DNA of 21,157 nucleotides from a virus (IMGVR_UViG_3300031669_007305:1-21157), one strand, 5' to 3'; positions 5,753-12,769 are shown, counted from the stretch's first letter. A program made the numbers and translations. Notes: a model not told the origin generated them from the sequence alone.

Positions 5753-7207
5753 ATGGCTCCGAAAGCGAAAGCAAAAACGTCTGTATCCACCGAACCCTTC
5801 GCTATCGGCATGCGCACGGGCTTCATCGAAGCACCCCCTTTTCGGCCAGGATTGAATCTTGGCTGTTGCATGGACATACCTACGGGACGCTTTGAACGTG
5901 GCTATGATGGACATTGGTACCATACCGGTGGTCTGAACCAAATCACCGGGATTGGCGGACGAGGCAATACGTTCAAGAGCGCACTGGCCCATGCCATGAT
6001 GCTCATTGCGTTAGGGCGCTTCTTTCCCTACGTTGAAGCCCAAGCGCGCGATACGGAGTTCAGTCAAACCTACGCGCGGTTCCAAGAACTGGCTGTCCAC
6101 CTGGAACGACTGGTTGGTGTTGATTTGTCTGAAATTGTCAATTTCATGATTACCTCACAGGGTGAGGATTCGGGGAACGTGTGGTTCGGCAAATTGGTCG
6201 ATCATTTCCAGGCCAAGCGGACCGCTGGAAAGAAGTTCATCTACACCACGCCCTTCATGGATAACCACCAACATCCCCTCACCACGCTCTATCCTTCCAT
6301 TGTCGAGTTGGATTCCATGTCCGGATTCTTAGCCGACGTGGCAGCCAAGATTCTCGAGGAGAATGAAGTCGGTGAATCCGGTGGCAATACGGTTTTCCTC
6401 CGTAATGCCGGCGCCAAGGCGCAGATGATGATGCAGCTCCCCGGCCTCATGGCCACTAGCGGCGGCTACTTCATTACTACTGCGCACATGGATGAAGAAA
6501 TCAAAATGGAAGCCTACGCGCCGGATACACGCAAGTTGGCTTACATGAAGATGAATTTGAAGTTCAAGAATGTGCCCAACAACTTCCATACGTTGACCAA
6601 CAATTTGTGGATGGTGCTGAAAGCTGCACCGGAGCAGGACGATAAGAAACGGGCCAAGTACCCACGTGATGTCAAGGATAACGGCGAAGGCAATACCGAC
6701 CTCATGTGTCTGACTGTGGTCAATTTGCGCGGCAAGCAAGGGCCATCGGGACTACCCTTTGATCTGTATCTTTCCCAGAGCGAAGGTCTTCTGGTTCCCG
6801 TGACCGAATTCGAGTATCTCAAGAGTCGCGGCTTTTATGGTGTGACGAAAGCCGGCCAGTCGCTGACTTTGGATCTCTATCCCGGAGTGGAATTTGATCG
6901 CCTTACCTTGCGATCGATCGCCTATGGCGATGTCGCTTTTCAGCGAGCGATGACGATCACATCGGAGCTTTGTCAGATCAAGTACATGAAACCGGAACAC
7001 CATGCGATTCTGGTTACTCCCAAGAAGCTTCTTGAAGGATTAATCGCGAAAGGCTTCGACATGGAGAAGATTCTCCATGCACGCGGATACTGGGTGTTTT
7101 GTGAACATGAAAGTGAACACGTTCCGTTTCTTTCGACCATGGACTTGCTTCAGATGAATGCAGGCGATGAAGAGCAGCGGTGGTACCAGCATTTCAAGAA
7201 ATCATGA
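5753..7207 (+). CDS. RecA/UvsX-like recombinase ATPase
   Basis: This is 484 residues from ATG 5753, which is preceded by GGATTC; ATG 5711 is in frame but lacks a site and would include the TATG element. Residues 66-76 read GIGGRGNTFKS. From Gly69 this is GxxxxFKS, the Walker A form of T4 UvsX (Phe where RecA has Gly), with catalytic Lys75. A Walker B-like strand IVELDSMSG with Asp187 follows, then a GGYFITTAHMDEE strand about where RecA carries its DNA-binding loops. UvsX-type proteins form ATP-driven filaments on single-stranded DNA and perform strand exchange in recombination-dependent replication and repair. The protein is about 90 residues longer than T4 UvsX, mainly at the C-terminus. 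It heads a plus-strand block through 9583. A RecA-fold helicase of the DnaB/RadA kind is the alternative. Confidence 0.75.
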   Translation: MAPKAKAKTSVSTEPFAIGMRTGFIEAPPFRPGLNLGCCMDIPTGRFERGYDGHWYHTGGLNQITGIGGRGNTFKSALAHAMMLIALGRFFPYVEAQARDTEFSQTYARFQELAVHLERLVGVDLSEIVNFMITSQGEDSGNVWFGKLVDHFQAKRTAGKKFIYTTPFMDNHQHPLTTLYPSIVELDSMSGFLADVAAKILEENEVGESGGNTVFLRNAGAKAQMMMQLPGLMATSGGYFITTAHMDEEIKMEAYAPDTRKLAYMKMNLKFKNVPNNFHTLTNNLWMVLKAAPEQDDKKRAKYPRDVKDNGEGNTDLMCLTVVNLRGKQGPSGLPFDLYLSQSEGLLVPVTEFEYLKSRGFYGVTKAGQSLTLDLYPGVEFDRLTLRSIAYGDVAFQRAMTITSELCQIKYMKPEHHAILVTPKKLLEGLIAKGFDMEKILHARGYWVFCEHESEHVPFLSTMDLLQMNAGDEEQRWYQHFKKS

Positions 7208-7218
7208 GGAACCGTGCT

Positions 7219-7512
7219 ATGACATTCACTTCCGATTCACCCGTCGAATACATCCACCATCAAATCTCAGCCGAAGATCCTCAGGCAGCTCTGCGCTTTC
7301 AGACGGACGTGCAGGGTTTTTCACACGATCCTGCTGCGCAGCAGGTCATCTTGTTGAATCGTTACTGGCGCCGCCAATTAGCGGCGTTACCTGAGAATAC
7401 CATCGATGCGCGCGAGGCGCTCTTAGATGGTATCACGGTCATGGAGTGGACGCGGCTTTTCGTACGCCATGTCCTACCGCTGGTTATCCGGTACCATTTA
7501 CCCGTCGCTTGA
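7219..7512 (+). CDS. Unknown small protein, 97 residues
   Basis: ATG 7219 is chosen because GAGGAA sits just upstream, overlapping the end of the UvsX-like gene; earlier in-frame ATGs lie inside that gene. The product has a polar N-terminus and a helical C-terminal half ending in a mildly hydrophobic segment (WTRLFVRHVLPLVIRY). No motif is recognised. It sits 11 bases after the UvsX-like stop and 34 bases before the RNAP-like gene, so it is co-expressed with both. A small accessory or structural role is possible but not shown. Confidence 0.65.
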   Translation: MTFTSDSPVEYIHHQISAEDPQAALRFQTDVQGFSHDPAAQQVILLNRYWRRQLAALPENTIDAREALLDGITVMEWTRLFVRHVLPLVIRYHLPVA

Positions 7513-7546
7513 TGGGTGTATTTTTCTTCATTAAGGATCTCCTGAC

Positions 7547-8221
7547 ATGGCGCGTAACCGGAAGGAATTCATCGATTTCGTGGTGAAGTATTTGGATAAG
7601 TTGCTGCCTGGCGGCGAGAATAGCACATATATGCGCGGCCGGCTGGAAGCCATGAGCCCCGACCAGATGGATGCCTACGTGGCTAAGTTGGCTTCGGGGG
7701 ATGAAATTATCCCCCTAGTAGCCCCCAGTTTACACGATAAGAAAATCACCATCGAGAACAATTTCAAGGTCGCGAAGGAATTGGGGCATGATTTCTTTCA
7801 CCACTTGCGATTGACCGACCCAGCCACGGGGACGGTGTATCTCACGCCGGAGAAGTATCTGGTAATCGATATTCCTGTCAGGCGCCAACGTCAGCTTCAG
7901 CGCAAGAAGATCACCATCCCGCAAGGTACGCGACATGTCGATGAACTTTCCGGTCAAGTCACCGGTGCCTCCCGTGGTTCGAAGATCTCCATGCCTGAGC
8001 TTCAAGTGCTTTATTCGCAAGAATTGACACAACCCATCGTGGAACTCATCAAATACCGCGGAGGCGATATCAAGGGGCAGCAGCTCTTGTACCGATCTTT
8101 AATGGAAACGGGACATGCGTCACAGAAAGCACTCTCGGTGACCCCCACTTCGGTTCGCTCCACGCAGGTCTTGGGGATTCTCTTCAACGCCATGCACCTT
8201 TCCACTACCTTGAATACATGA
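7547..8221 (+). CDS. RNA polymerase beta-subunit C-terminal-like protein (phage multisubunit RNAP piece)
   Basis: This is 224 residues, with AAGGAT before ATG 7547. Residues 100-190 can be laid on the C-terminal part of bacterial RpoB. YLVIDIPV matches the strand YMYMLKLNHLV; a segment with conserved spacing leads to SKISMPELQVL at 145-155, against QRFGEMEVWAL; then VELIKYRGGDIKG at 165-177 against LQEMLTVKSDDVNG; and finally a Tyr-containing helix and a closing helix. In RpoB this region contacts the beta-prime clamp and packs near the active centre. phiKZ-like phages encode beta and beta-prime in separate pieces for a virion and a non-virion polymerase. From memory, phiKZ gp149 is the C-terminal beta piece of the virion enzyme and lies a few genes from UvsX and RNase H, as here. 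The alignment was done by eye. Whether this belongs to the virion or non-virion enzyme is inference, with the virion enzyme favoured. Confidence 0.65.
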   Translation: MARNRKEFIDFVVKYLDKLLPGGENSTYMRGRLEAMSPDQMDAYVAKLASGDEIIPLVAPSLHDKKITIENNFKVAKELGHDFFHHLRLTDPATGTVYLTPEKYLVIDIPVRRQRQLQRKKITIPQGTRHVDELSGQVTGASRGSKISMPELQVLYSQELTQPIVELIKYRGGDIKGQQLLYRSLMETGHASQKALSVTPTSVRSTQVLGILFNAMHLSTTLNT

Positions 8222-8225
8222 CTGT

Positions 8226-8783
8226 ATGTCGACTCCATCGAAATCACAACCCCATGCTTCACGATCCTCTATCGACTGGCCATTCGTTCGCACCACCCTT
8301 GGGGAGGTGTTCGAAAGAGCTCGTCTCTTTCACCACCCGGACGCCATGTTGCGACAGCAAGCGACGCTGTTCCTGATGACTGTCGCATCAGGGTTGCGTG
8401 AATACGCGCTGGCTTTGCCCGAGGATATCAAGCCTATCTGGGAATTGCTGCGCAATGATACCCAGACGTTAGACATGCTCCTTGACGTAACCGGTGAAGT
8501 CTTATTACTCACTGGTTATACGGTTCCTGAACTGGCGGCGCCCTATGCTGATGCGGTACACGCAGCCATTCCACGCATCAATCGAAATGGTACACCGACG
8601 ATTCCCGCTGAAACAATGAGCGATACTGGTTTTTTGGAATCCATCGCGCAACCAGAAGAACTCGCGACCCTATTAGCTGCCAATCCGTGGTTGCTGACCA
8701 TTTTGCTGTTGAAGCATACGGGGCACTTGAGCCTGCTACGGTCAACCGTGACCGTAGAACCACAGCCTCCTAGGGGTGAATAG
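8226..8783 (+). CDS. Unknown helical protein, 185 residues
   Basis: ATG 8226 lies four bases after the stop of the RNAP-like gene and has no obvious ribosome-binding site, so translation is probably coupled to the gene before it. The product is helical and leucine-rich (FLMTVASGLREYALALP, TLDMLLDVTGEVLLLTGY, NPWLLTILLLKHTGHL), with no signal peptide or certain membrane helix. No family is recognised. Tight packing with the RNAP-like gene before it and the 8786 gene two bases after it suggests one transcript and perhaps a shared process such as virion assembly or packaging of the polymerase; that is inference. Confidence 0.7.
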   Translation: MSTPSKSQPHASRSSIDWPFVRTTLGEVFERARLFHHPDAMLRQQATLFLMTVASGLREYALALPEDIKPIWELLRNDTQTLDMLLDVTGEVLLLTGYTVPELAAPYADAVHAAIPRINRNGTPTIPAETMSDTGFLESIAQPEELATLLAANPWLLTILLLKHTGHLSLLRSTVTVEPQPPRGE

Positions 8784-8785
8784 TC

Positions 8786-9583
8786 ATGAGCCGACGTGAA
8801 GGTCGCTCTAAGCCCGGCATGGTCTTCCGCTTTCTGGTGGAAATCGATGCAATTTTGGATACGCGTTTGGGTCTCATGCATCATCTTGATCCGGACAGCG
8901 CACAACGACTAGTGGATAACCCTGCGTATTTCACACGAGAACTGGATCAATTCGAACCACTGTGTGGAATGGACGACGTTCTCTGGAAGGAAGCCTGGAA
9001 ACATCGCACGGTCGAGGCCTTGAAATCCGCAATTAACACGCCAGTGATCGATCTGGTCCATTACATGGTCCTGGAAGCTGAGTATCGCGCTATCAACGAT
9101 CCGCAGATTGCTGGCGCCGAAGTCGACCTCAACATATGGCCGTACCAGCTCAATGTAGAGGAACGTCATGTCATGGCAGCGGCGTTGACCCAGCGAGTAG
9201 GATGGAAATCGCCGATCACGGTGATTTGTCAACCTCCCGTCTACTTCACACCGGGACTGGTGGGGAACACGTACTACGCCATGGTGCTCTACGATCACGA
9301 TGCATGGTTCAAAGCCCATCAAGCAGAGCTCTTTGCCGGAGAGTACGGTATTCCGAAGGTCACGCTCTATGCGCCACGTTTGGCGGCGAAGAGCATGCCT
9401 CCACCGGAATTGCTTGATTTCACACGACATGGCATCACCAGGAAGATCGATATCTTCGATGCGGTGGCGCATGCACTGGCACAATTCATTGCTCTGCAAT
9501 ACCTCCCGGTTCAGCAGTACTGTGTGTGTTACCCAGGCATCAACGATAGCGCTATGAAACCGACTATTTCGCCGACGGCATAG
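8786..9583 (+). CDS. Unknown protein, 265 residues, probable phage-conserved
   Basis: AGGGG lies at good distance before ATG 8786 and overlaps the end of the previous gene, whose stop is two bases upstream. The product is soluble and mixed alpha/beta, with aromatic-rich segments (LNIWPYQLNVEERHV, PPVYFTPGLVGNTYYAMVLYDHD). There is no membrane segment, signal peptide or catalytic motif I can assign. It is the last gene of the plus-strand block that starts at the UvsX-like gene and ends at a strong hairpin 4 bases after its stop. Position suggests a core phage function, possibly structural. I do not recognise it. Confidence 0.75.
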   Translation: MSRREGRSKPGMVFRFLVEIDAILDTRLGLMHHLDPDSAQRLVDNPAYFTRELDQFEPLCGMDDVLWKEAWKHRTVEALKSAINTPVIDLVHYMVLEAEYRAINDPQIAGAEVDLNIWPYQLNVEERHVMAAALTQRVGWKSPITVICQPPVYFTPGLVGNTYYAMVLYDHDAWFKAHQAELFAGEYGIPKVTLYAPRLAAKSMPPPELLDFTRHGITRKIDIFDAVAHALAQFIALQYLPVQQYCVCYPGINDSAMKPTISPTA

Positions 9584-9586
9584 TGC

Positions 9587-9619
9587 CCTCTCCCAGCCTT
9601 CTCGTAAGGCTGGGAGAGG
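9587..9619. terminator. Hairpin terminator between convergent genes
   Basis: A 14-bp perfect stem (9587-9600 with 9606-9619, arms CCTCTCCCAGCCTT and complement) has a 5-base loop. It starts four bases after the stop of the 8786 gene and is followed by a T-rich stretch on the plus strand. It also lies downstream of the minus-strand 9652 gene, but there the U tract is lacking, so termination is mainly for plus-strand transcription. Confidence 0.8.
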
Positions 9620-9651
9620 ATTCTGTGTCTTTTGTACAAATGCATTGGATG

Positions 9652-10101
9652 TTATGCCGTACGGCCTAGACTTTCCCTATGCTTCCGGCCTTGATCATCC
9701 ATGAAGTGATCGTAATTGACGGGATCCAACCCCTGGGTCAGTTCTCCCTCGACGAGAATCACATTCGGTAGATCGTTTTCATCGATAGGTGTGGAGGGTC
9801 CTTCCTGAGTGGCATCCGCAGGTATATCGGAACGAGCCAAATCTTTCGATCCCAAGCGCGCAGAAAGGGCATGGAACTGTGCCAAGGCTTGCCGATCGGC
9901 ATCGGCCACGTTGTTGTCCGAATCGATTCGTTTCAAGGTCAGTGTGACCCGATCGTAATCTTTCAAAGCTCCTAGAAGAATGGTCAGCATTTTGGGATCG
10001 TTAGGAAACTTCCCCTCCTGCATGAATTGTTCGACCAGCTTCCGGCGCAGTTCCTGAGTGAACGCCAGTTGTTGATCGTCGGTATAGGCGATAGCACTCA
10101 T
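9652..10101 (-). CDS. Unknown acidic protein, 149 residues
   Basis: ATG 10101 is preceded by AAGGGGAG. The N-terminal half is helical (AFTQELRRKLVEQFM, then PKMLTILLGALKDYDRVTLTLKRIDSDNN), with a middle helix ADRQALAQFHALSARL. The last third is acidic and extended, ending EGELTQGLDPVNYDHFMDDQGRKH. I recall similar helical proteins with an acidic tail in many large phages, sometimes near packaging genes, but I cannot name the family and do not claim a small terminase. It is a single-gene unit on the minus strand. Its leader holds both a sigma70-like promoter and a TATG element, so it may be expressed in two phases or by two polymerases. It ends opposite the 9587-9619 hairpin. Confidence 0.75.
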   Translation of the reverse strand: MSAIAYTDDQQLAFTQELRRKLVEQFMQEGKFPNDPKMLTILLGALKDYDRVTLTLKRIDSDNNVADADRQALAQFHALSARLGSKDLARSDIPADATQEGPSTPIDENDLPNVILVEGELTQGLDPVNYDHFMDDQGRKHRESLGRTA

Positions 10102-10136
10102 AACTCATCACTCCCCTTGAAAAGGGCTTGTTCACA

Positions 10137-10140
10137 CATA
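10137..10140 (-). promoter_or_regulatory. Candidate TATG late-promoter element for the 10101 gene
   Basis: The minus strand reads TCCTATGTGTGAAC, placing TATG about 36 bases before ATG 10101. It lies downstream of the sigma70-like promoter in the same leader. Confidence 0.35.
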
Positions 10141-10169
10141 GGATAAAAAGTATTTCTTTCATGGCCTGA

Positions 10170-10198
10170 ATTATAGGTCGTGGTTAACAGTGTTACAA
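10170..10198 (-). promoter_or_regulatory. Sigma70-like promoter for the 10101 gene
   Basis: On the minus strand, TTGTAA (10198-10193, four of six matches to TTGACA) is followed after exactly 17 bases by a perfect TATAAT (10175-10170). This is host-type promoter geometry facing the 9652-10101 gene and leaves a leader of roughly 60 bases. It is the best sigma70-like site I saw in the window. If the phage relies on its own polymerases, this site would mark expression by the host enzyme. Confidence 0.5.
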
Positions 10199-10201
10199 AG
10201 A

Positions 10202-10209
10202 CATATTAC
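10202..10209 (+). promoter_or_regulatory. Weak candidate early-type promoter core (CATATTAC)
   Basis: CATATTAC differs by one base from the TATATTAC core I recall for phiKZ early promoters and lies about 30 bases before the 10239 gene. That gene's leader has no TATG. The upstream sequence is not notably A/T-rich, so this is only suggestive. Confidence 0.2.
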
Positions 10210-10238
10210 CCCTTGGATAGTCGGAGGATTTGCCTGTG

Positions 10239-10787
10239 ATGAAAATGTTGACTGCCGCGTTCCACCGTTGGTGGCGCCAGCGGGCCTTACTCGGTGGCCA
10301 CCTCACCATGTCTCGTGACGGGCAGTGGGGAGCGAACCATCTCACCTTCCAATTCATTGGCGATATGATCGGCCCTTTGGTACAGCGAGGGTATCGCCAT
10401 GAACCACAACTGCGTAAGATCGTAGGGTCGTTACATACGACGACGATCGATGAGTTGACATCCGATTTGTTTTTAATTGAGCGCAATATCAAAATCCTTG
10501 GGTATGTCGATCAGCGGCTCGTCTATGCCTCATTCATGCCTCGACATCTGTATACCTATCTGGCGCTTTCCTCAGGTCGAGCCTTAACACCTGAAGAAGC
10601 CTGGAGTACCTTCAACGCTATGGCACTAACATCCACCTTACCTCTTACTTTAATGGTGAGTGATGACTCCTATGCTCAAAGCGATTACTACCGGCTGCGT
10701 TACGCATCGGTTTGGGAGGAGACCTTCGAAGTCTATCGTCTCTTCGCCCGCTTGGTGGGTTTGGACTTGCCGCCGCTACACCACTGA
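10239..10787 (+). CDS. Unknown protein, about 182 residues
   Basis: GGAGG at 10223-10227 fixes the start region. GTG 10236 is 8 bases away and ATG 10239 is 11 bases away; TTG 10230 is too close. ATG is used here, and the GTG start would add one residue. The product is basic at the N-terminus (AAFHRWWRQRALLGGH), then mixed, with helices such as ELTSDLFLIERNIKIL and YYRLRYASVWEETFEVYRLF. There is no signal peptide or certain membrane segment, and no family is recognised. It heads a plus-strand block with the 10860 and 11671 genes, and faces the divergent 10101 gene across a 137-base regulatory region. Its leader lacks a TATG element. Confidence 0.7.
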   Translation: MKMLTAAFHRWWRQRALLGGHLTMSRDGQWGANHLTFQFIGDMIGPLVQRGYRHEPQLRKIVGSLHTTTIDELTSDLFLIERNIKILGYVDQRLVYASFMPRHLYTYLALSSGRALTPEEAWSTFNAMALTSTLPLTLMVSDDSYAQSDYYRLRYASVWEETFEVYRLFARLVGLDLPPLHH

Positions 10788-10790
10788 TTC

Positions 10791-10829
10791 GAGCATCGCT
10801 TACCTCCCGCAAAGACGCGAGCGATGCTC
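10791..10829 (+). repeat. Inverted repeat between the 10239 and 10860 genes
   Basis: GAGCATCGCT (10791-10800) pairs exactly with AGCGATGCTC (10820-10829) across a 19-base loop, starting 4 bases after a stop codon. There is no T tract after it, so it is more likely an mRNA processing or stabilising hairpin, or a weak attenuator, than a full terminator. Confidence 0.5.
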
Positions 10830-10859
10830 TCACCGACCTAACCACGAGAACCTTACACC

Positions 10860-11561
10860 ATGGCTGACAAAATCCGCAAAATCGTAAGCCCTGAAGGCAT
10901 CAAAGAAGCCAAGAATGAATTGGCCCATTTGTTTCGTATGATCTGCTGGGAATTAGGGATCGGTCCGAACGAGTGGGAGTACAAGCTTCGCAAGTATTTG
11001 GAACTGACGGAGGCAACTGTCCCCCGCAATGCCAAGGATCGCTCCTACGCTCGCGGTAATCTCAATGCCCAGCTCATGGATAAGAAAATGACCTGGACCA
11101 CTTTCATGCGGGGACTGAAGTTCTTGGGCGTCACCAAGATCAACTTCATGGTATCATTGACCCATCCCTCCGGAGAGGTCACGGAGCACCGCATGGGGAT
11201 ACGGACCCGTCTGACGGCTGATGACATGTCCCTGGCCGAGAAAGAGGTTAGCTTGCCGAACAAACCCAAGGGGCGTTATGTGGCAGCGGTGGAGCATCCT
11301 TCTGGCGAAACGACCCGGCACACTGGTAAAGTAGTTACCAACGATTTGTTGGAGCCCAAACTGGCAAACTTGGAACAAGCTTTGACTGATTTCAAGGAAG
11401 TGCCAGGAACTTTGTTCGATGCGGCCAACGATGCCAGTGTGACTCCCGCTGTAAATGATGACGGTAAGCCTCTCAAAGAGAGTGGCTTAACTTCTTTCCA
11501 CGCCGACAACCTTAAACGTCGACGCGAAGCAAAGGCAAAGAAAGTTAGCAAAGAAAGTTAG
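10860..11561 (+). CDS. Unknown protein with basic, SARG-like helical region, 233 residues
   Basis: ATG 10860 is preceded only by a weak GAG, 73 bases after the previous stop. The N-terminal part is helical (NELAHLFRMICWELGIGPNEW). It is followed by a conserved-looking KDRSYARGNLNAQLMDKKMTW and GLKFLGVTKINFMVSL segment. I recall comparable modules in hypothetical proteins of T4-type and other large phages, without an assigned function. Two HPSGE motifs (residues 102-106 and 146-150) stand in similar beta-hairpin contexts 44 residues apart. The C-terminus is lysine-rich. A 13-base tandem duplication sits at the very 3' end and alters the last residues. The gene ends at a strong terminator. A nucleic-acid-binding role would fit the basic character but is not shown. 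Confidence 0.75.
   Translation: MADKIRKIVSPEGIKEAKNELAHLFRMICWELGIGPNEWEYKLRKYLELTEATVPRNAKDRSYARGNLNAQLMDKKMTWTTFMRGLKFLGVTKINFMVSLTHPSGEVTEHRMGIRTRLTADDMSLAEKEVSLPNKPKGRYVAAVEHPSGETTRHTGKVVTNDLLEPKLANLEQALTDFKEVPGTLFDAANDASVTPAVNDDGKPLKESGLTSFHADNLKRRREAKAKKVSKES
11535..11560 (+). repeat. 13-base perfect tandem duplication at a gene's 3' end
   Basis: GCAAAGAAAGTTA occurs twice in a row (11535-11547 and 11548-11560). Because 13 is not a multiple of three, the second copy shifts frame and creates the TAG stop at 11559-11561. Without it the frame would end VSKV with a TAG a few bases later. Confidence 0.8.
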
Positions 11562-11566
11562 CAAGG

Positions 11567-11630
11567 TATAGATACCCACTCACCCCATTCGGGGTGAGTG
11601 GGTATCTATAGTCATTTGTTTTTTTTTTCT
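11567..11630 (+). terminator. Strong intrinsic terminator (20-bp stem plus T tract)
   Basis: Bases 11567-11586 pair perfectly with 11591-11610 around a 4-base ATTC loop. A long T tract follows at about 11618-11629. It lies just after the stop of the 10860 gene and separates it from the 11671 gene. Confidence 0.92.
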
Positions 11631-11641
11631 TTGGTCAACCC

Positions 11642-11645
11642 TATG
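11642..11645 (+). promoter_or_regulatory. Candidate TATG late-promoter element for the 11671 gene
   Basis: CCCTATGACTTC on the plus strand lies directly after the strong terminator and 26 bases before ATG 11671. A gene placed right after a terminator needs its own promoter, and this is the only candidate seen there. Confidence 0.38.
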
Positions 11646-11670
11646 ACTTCCACCTTCAATGGATCTTTCC

Positions 11671-12723
11671 ATGTCAGCGCTATCCACTTCGTCGATTCTT
11701 GCGAACCTGTCCCCTACTTTGTTCCAAGCCGGCCCTCAGGATATCGTGGCCACGCCGGATATCTACACGCTAAATTCCGGCTCTCTTAATTCCACCCAAA
11801 CCATCAATACCACCGTCGACCGCTTCAATCCATTCGCGGGATCGATCGTTAACAATCTTTTGTCAGGAGCCAGTGGCATTCTGAGCGCAGTGACGTCCAC
11901 GATTGGACTCACCCAGGCCCTCAATAATCCCATGTCGTTGGTTAACGCTGCCACAGTGGGTCGACTGGCCAGTGTGGTTGGATTTCCCATCACATCGCTA
12001 TCGCCTGTTTTGCAAAGCACTTTGAGTGCGGCCATTAATCTTAATGCCAGTAACTTCAATTCATTGGATGTCTTCAATTCAGGCAGCAACATCACTTCAG
12101 CGATTCAGACGGGTGATATTGAAGGCGCCACCAACGTCTTGTCGATGGCAAGTGCCATGTCAGGCAATGCCTCCTTCACCCAAGTGACAGACGTTGGGGC
12201 ACGGTCCACCATGGCCTCCACAGTCATCACAGCATTGATTGGACTGGGATTGGCTACAACAGTGGGGGATTTCATCACCACCCAAGATGCACCCATTGCC
12301 CGCCATGCATTGTCGCAAAATGTCCAAACGGCATTGATGAACTCCGACCTGATGACAGTGCAGTTATGCATTACACAGTTGGGCGTGGGCGGGGTATTGT
12401 CGCAAGTCCCTGACGCGGCACTTCAATTGCTCAAGTACTACCGCCTTCCCGCAGGGACTGCGAGTACGGCGTACGCGACGGCATGGCAAGCCCTCCTGGC
12501 TATCCTGGTTCAGCTTGCCCCCAGCTGGAACACGACACTGCGCAGTGGGGTGAGTTACGAAACCTTGACGTATTTTCAAGTAGCGTCCAAAGACGCCATC
12601 ACGGTGATGAAAACCGATAGCGATCTGACCACAGTCATGGGTGCAGCGATCGCCGGTACTTTTCATCGGGAAAATACACTCTCCACATTGAAACAGATGT
12701 ATCCCCACATGCTCGTGATGTAA
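11671..12723 (+). CDS. Probable virion structural protein, 350 residues
   Basis: ATG 11671 is preferred because GGATC lies upstream at good spacing; ATG 11659, in frame four codons earlier, has no such site. The protein is rich in Ser, Thr, Ala, Asn and Leu, with few charges, and alternates glycine/alanine-rich helical segments (for example ASGILSAVTSTIGLTQALN and STVITALIGLGLATTV) with polar linkers. This composition is typical of phage virion or tail proteins rather than enzymes, and no catalytic motif is visible. Some segments are hydrophobic enough for membrane association. It is a single-gene unit between the terminator at 11567-11610 and the bidirectional hairpin at 12728-12762. It converges on the 815-residue probable virion gene. 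Confidence 0.6.
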   Translation: MSALSTSSILANLSPTLFQAGPQDIVATPDIYTLNSGSLNSTQTINTTVDRFNPFAGSIVNNLLSGASGILSAVTSTIGLTQALNNPMSLVNAATVGRLASVVGFPITSLSPVLQSTLSAAINLNASNFNSLDVFNSGSNITSAIQTGDIEGATNVLSMASAMSGNASFTQVTDVGARSTMASTVITALIGLGLATTVGDFITTQDAPIARHALSQNVQTALMNSDLMTVQLCITQLGVGGVLSQVPDAALQLLKYYRLPAGTASTAYATAWQALLAILVQLAPSWNTTLRSGVSYETLTYFQVASKDAITVMKTDSDLTTVMGAAIAGTFHRENTLSTLKQMYPHMLVM

Positions 12724-12727
12724 CACA

Positions 12728-12762
12728 AGGCTCTCCCTCGACCATCGGTCGAGGGAGAGCCT
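12728..12762. terminator. Bidirectional hairpin terminator
   Basis: A 16-bp perfect stem (12728-12743 with 12747-12762) has a 3-base loop in the 46-base gap between the convergent genes ending at 12723 (plus) and 12770 (minus). T-rich bases follow on each side, but no long T tract. Confidence 0.8.
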
Positions 12763-12769
12763 ATGTCAT

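Noticed and set aside
5698-5877. N-terminal extension of the small CxxC frame up to 5877
   Set aside because: It would be antisense to the first part of the UvsX-like gene and has no supporting start site. Only the part ending at 5697 was kept.
9652-10101. Calling the 149-residue acidic protein a small terminase
   Set aside because: The helical N-terminus and acidic tail are compatible but not specific, no large terminase is in the window, and I see no diagnostic motif.
10230-10238. TTG 10230 as start of the 10239 gene
   Set aside because: It is only two bases after GGAGG. GTG 10236 or ATG 10239 fit the spacing.
10791-10829. Hairpin after the 10239 gene as a full intrinsic terminator
   Set aside because: The loop is 19 bases and no T tract follows, so it is listed only as an inverted repeat.
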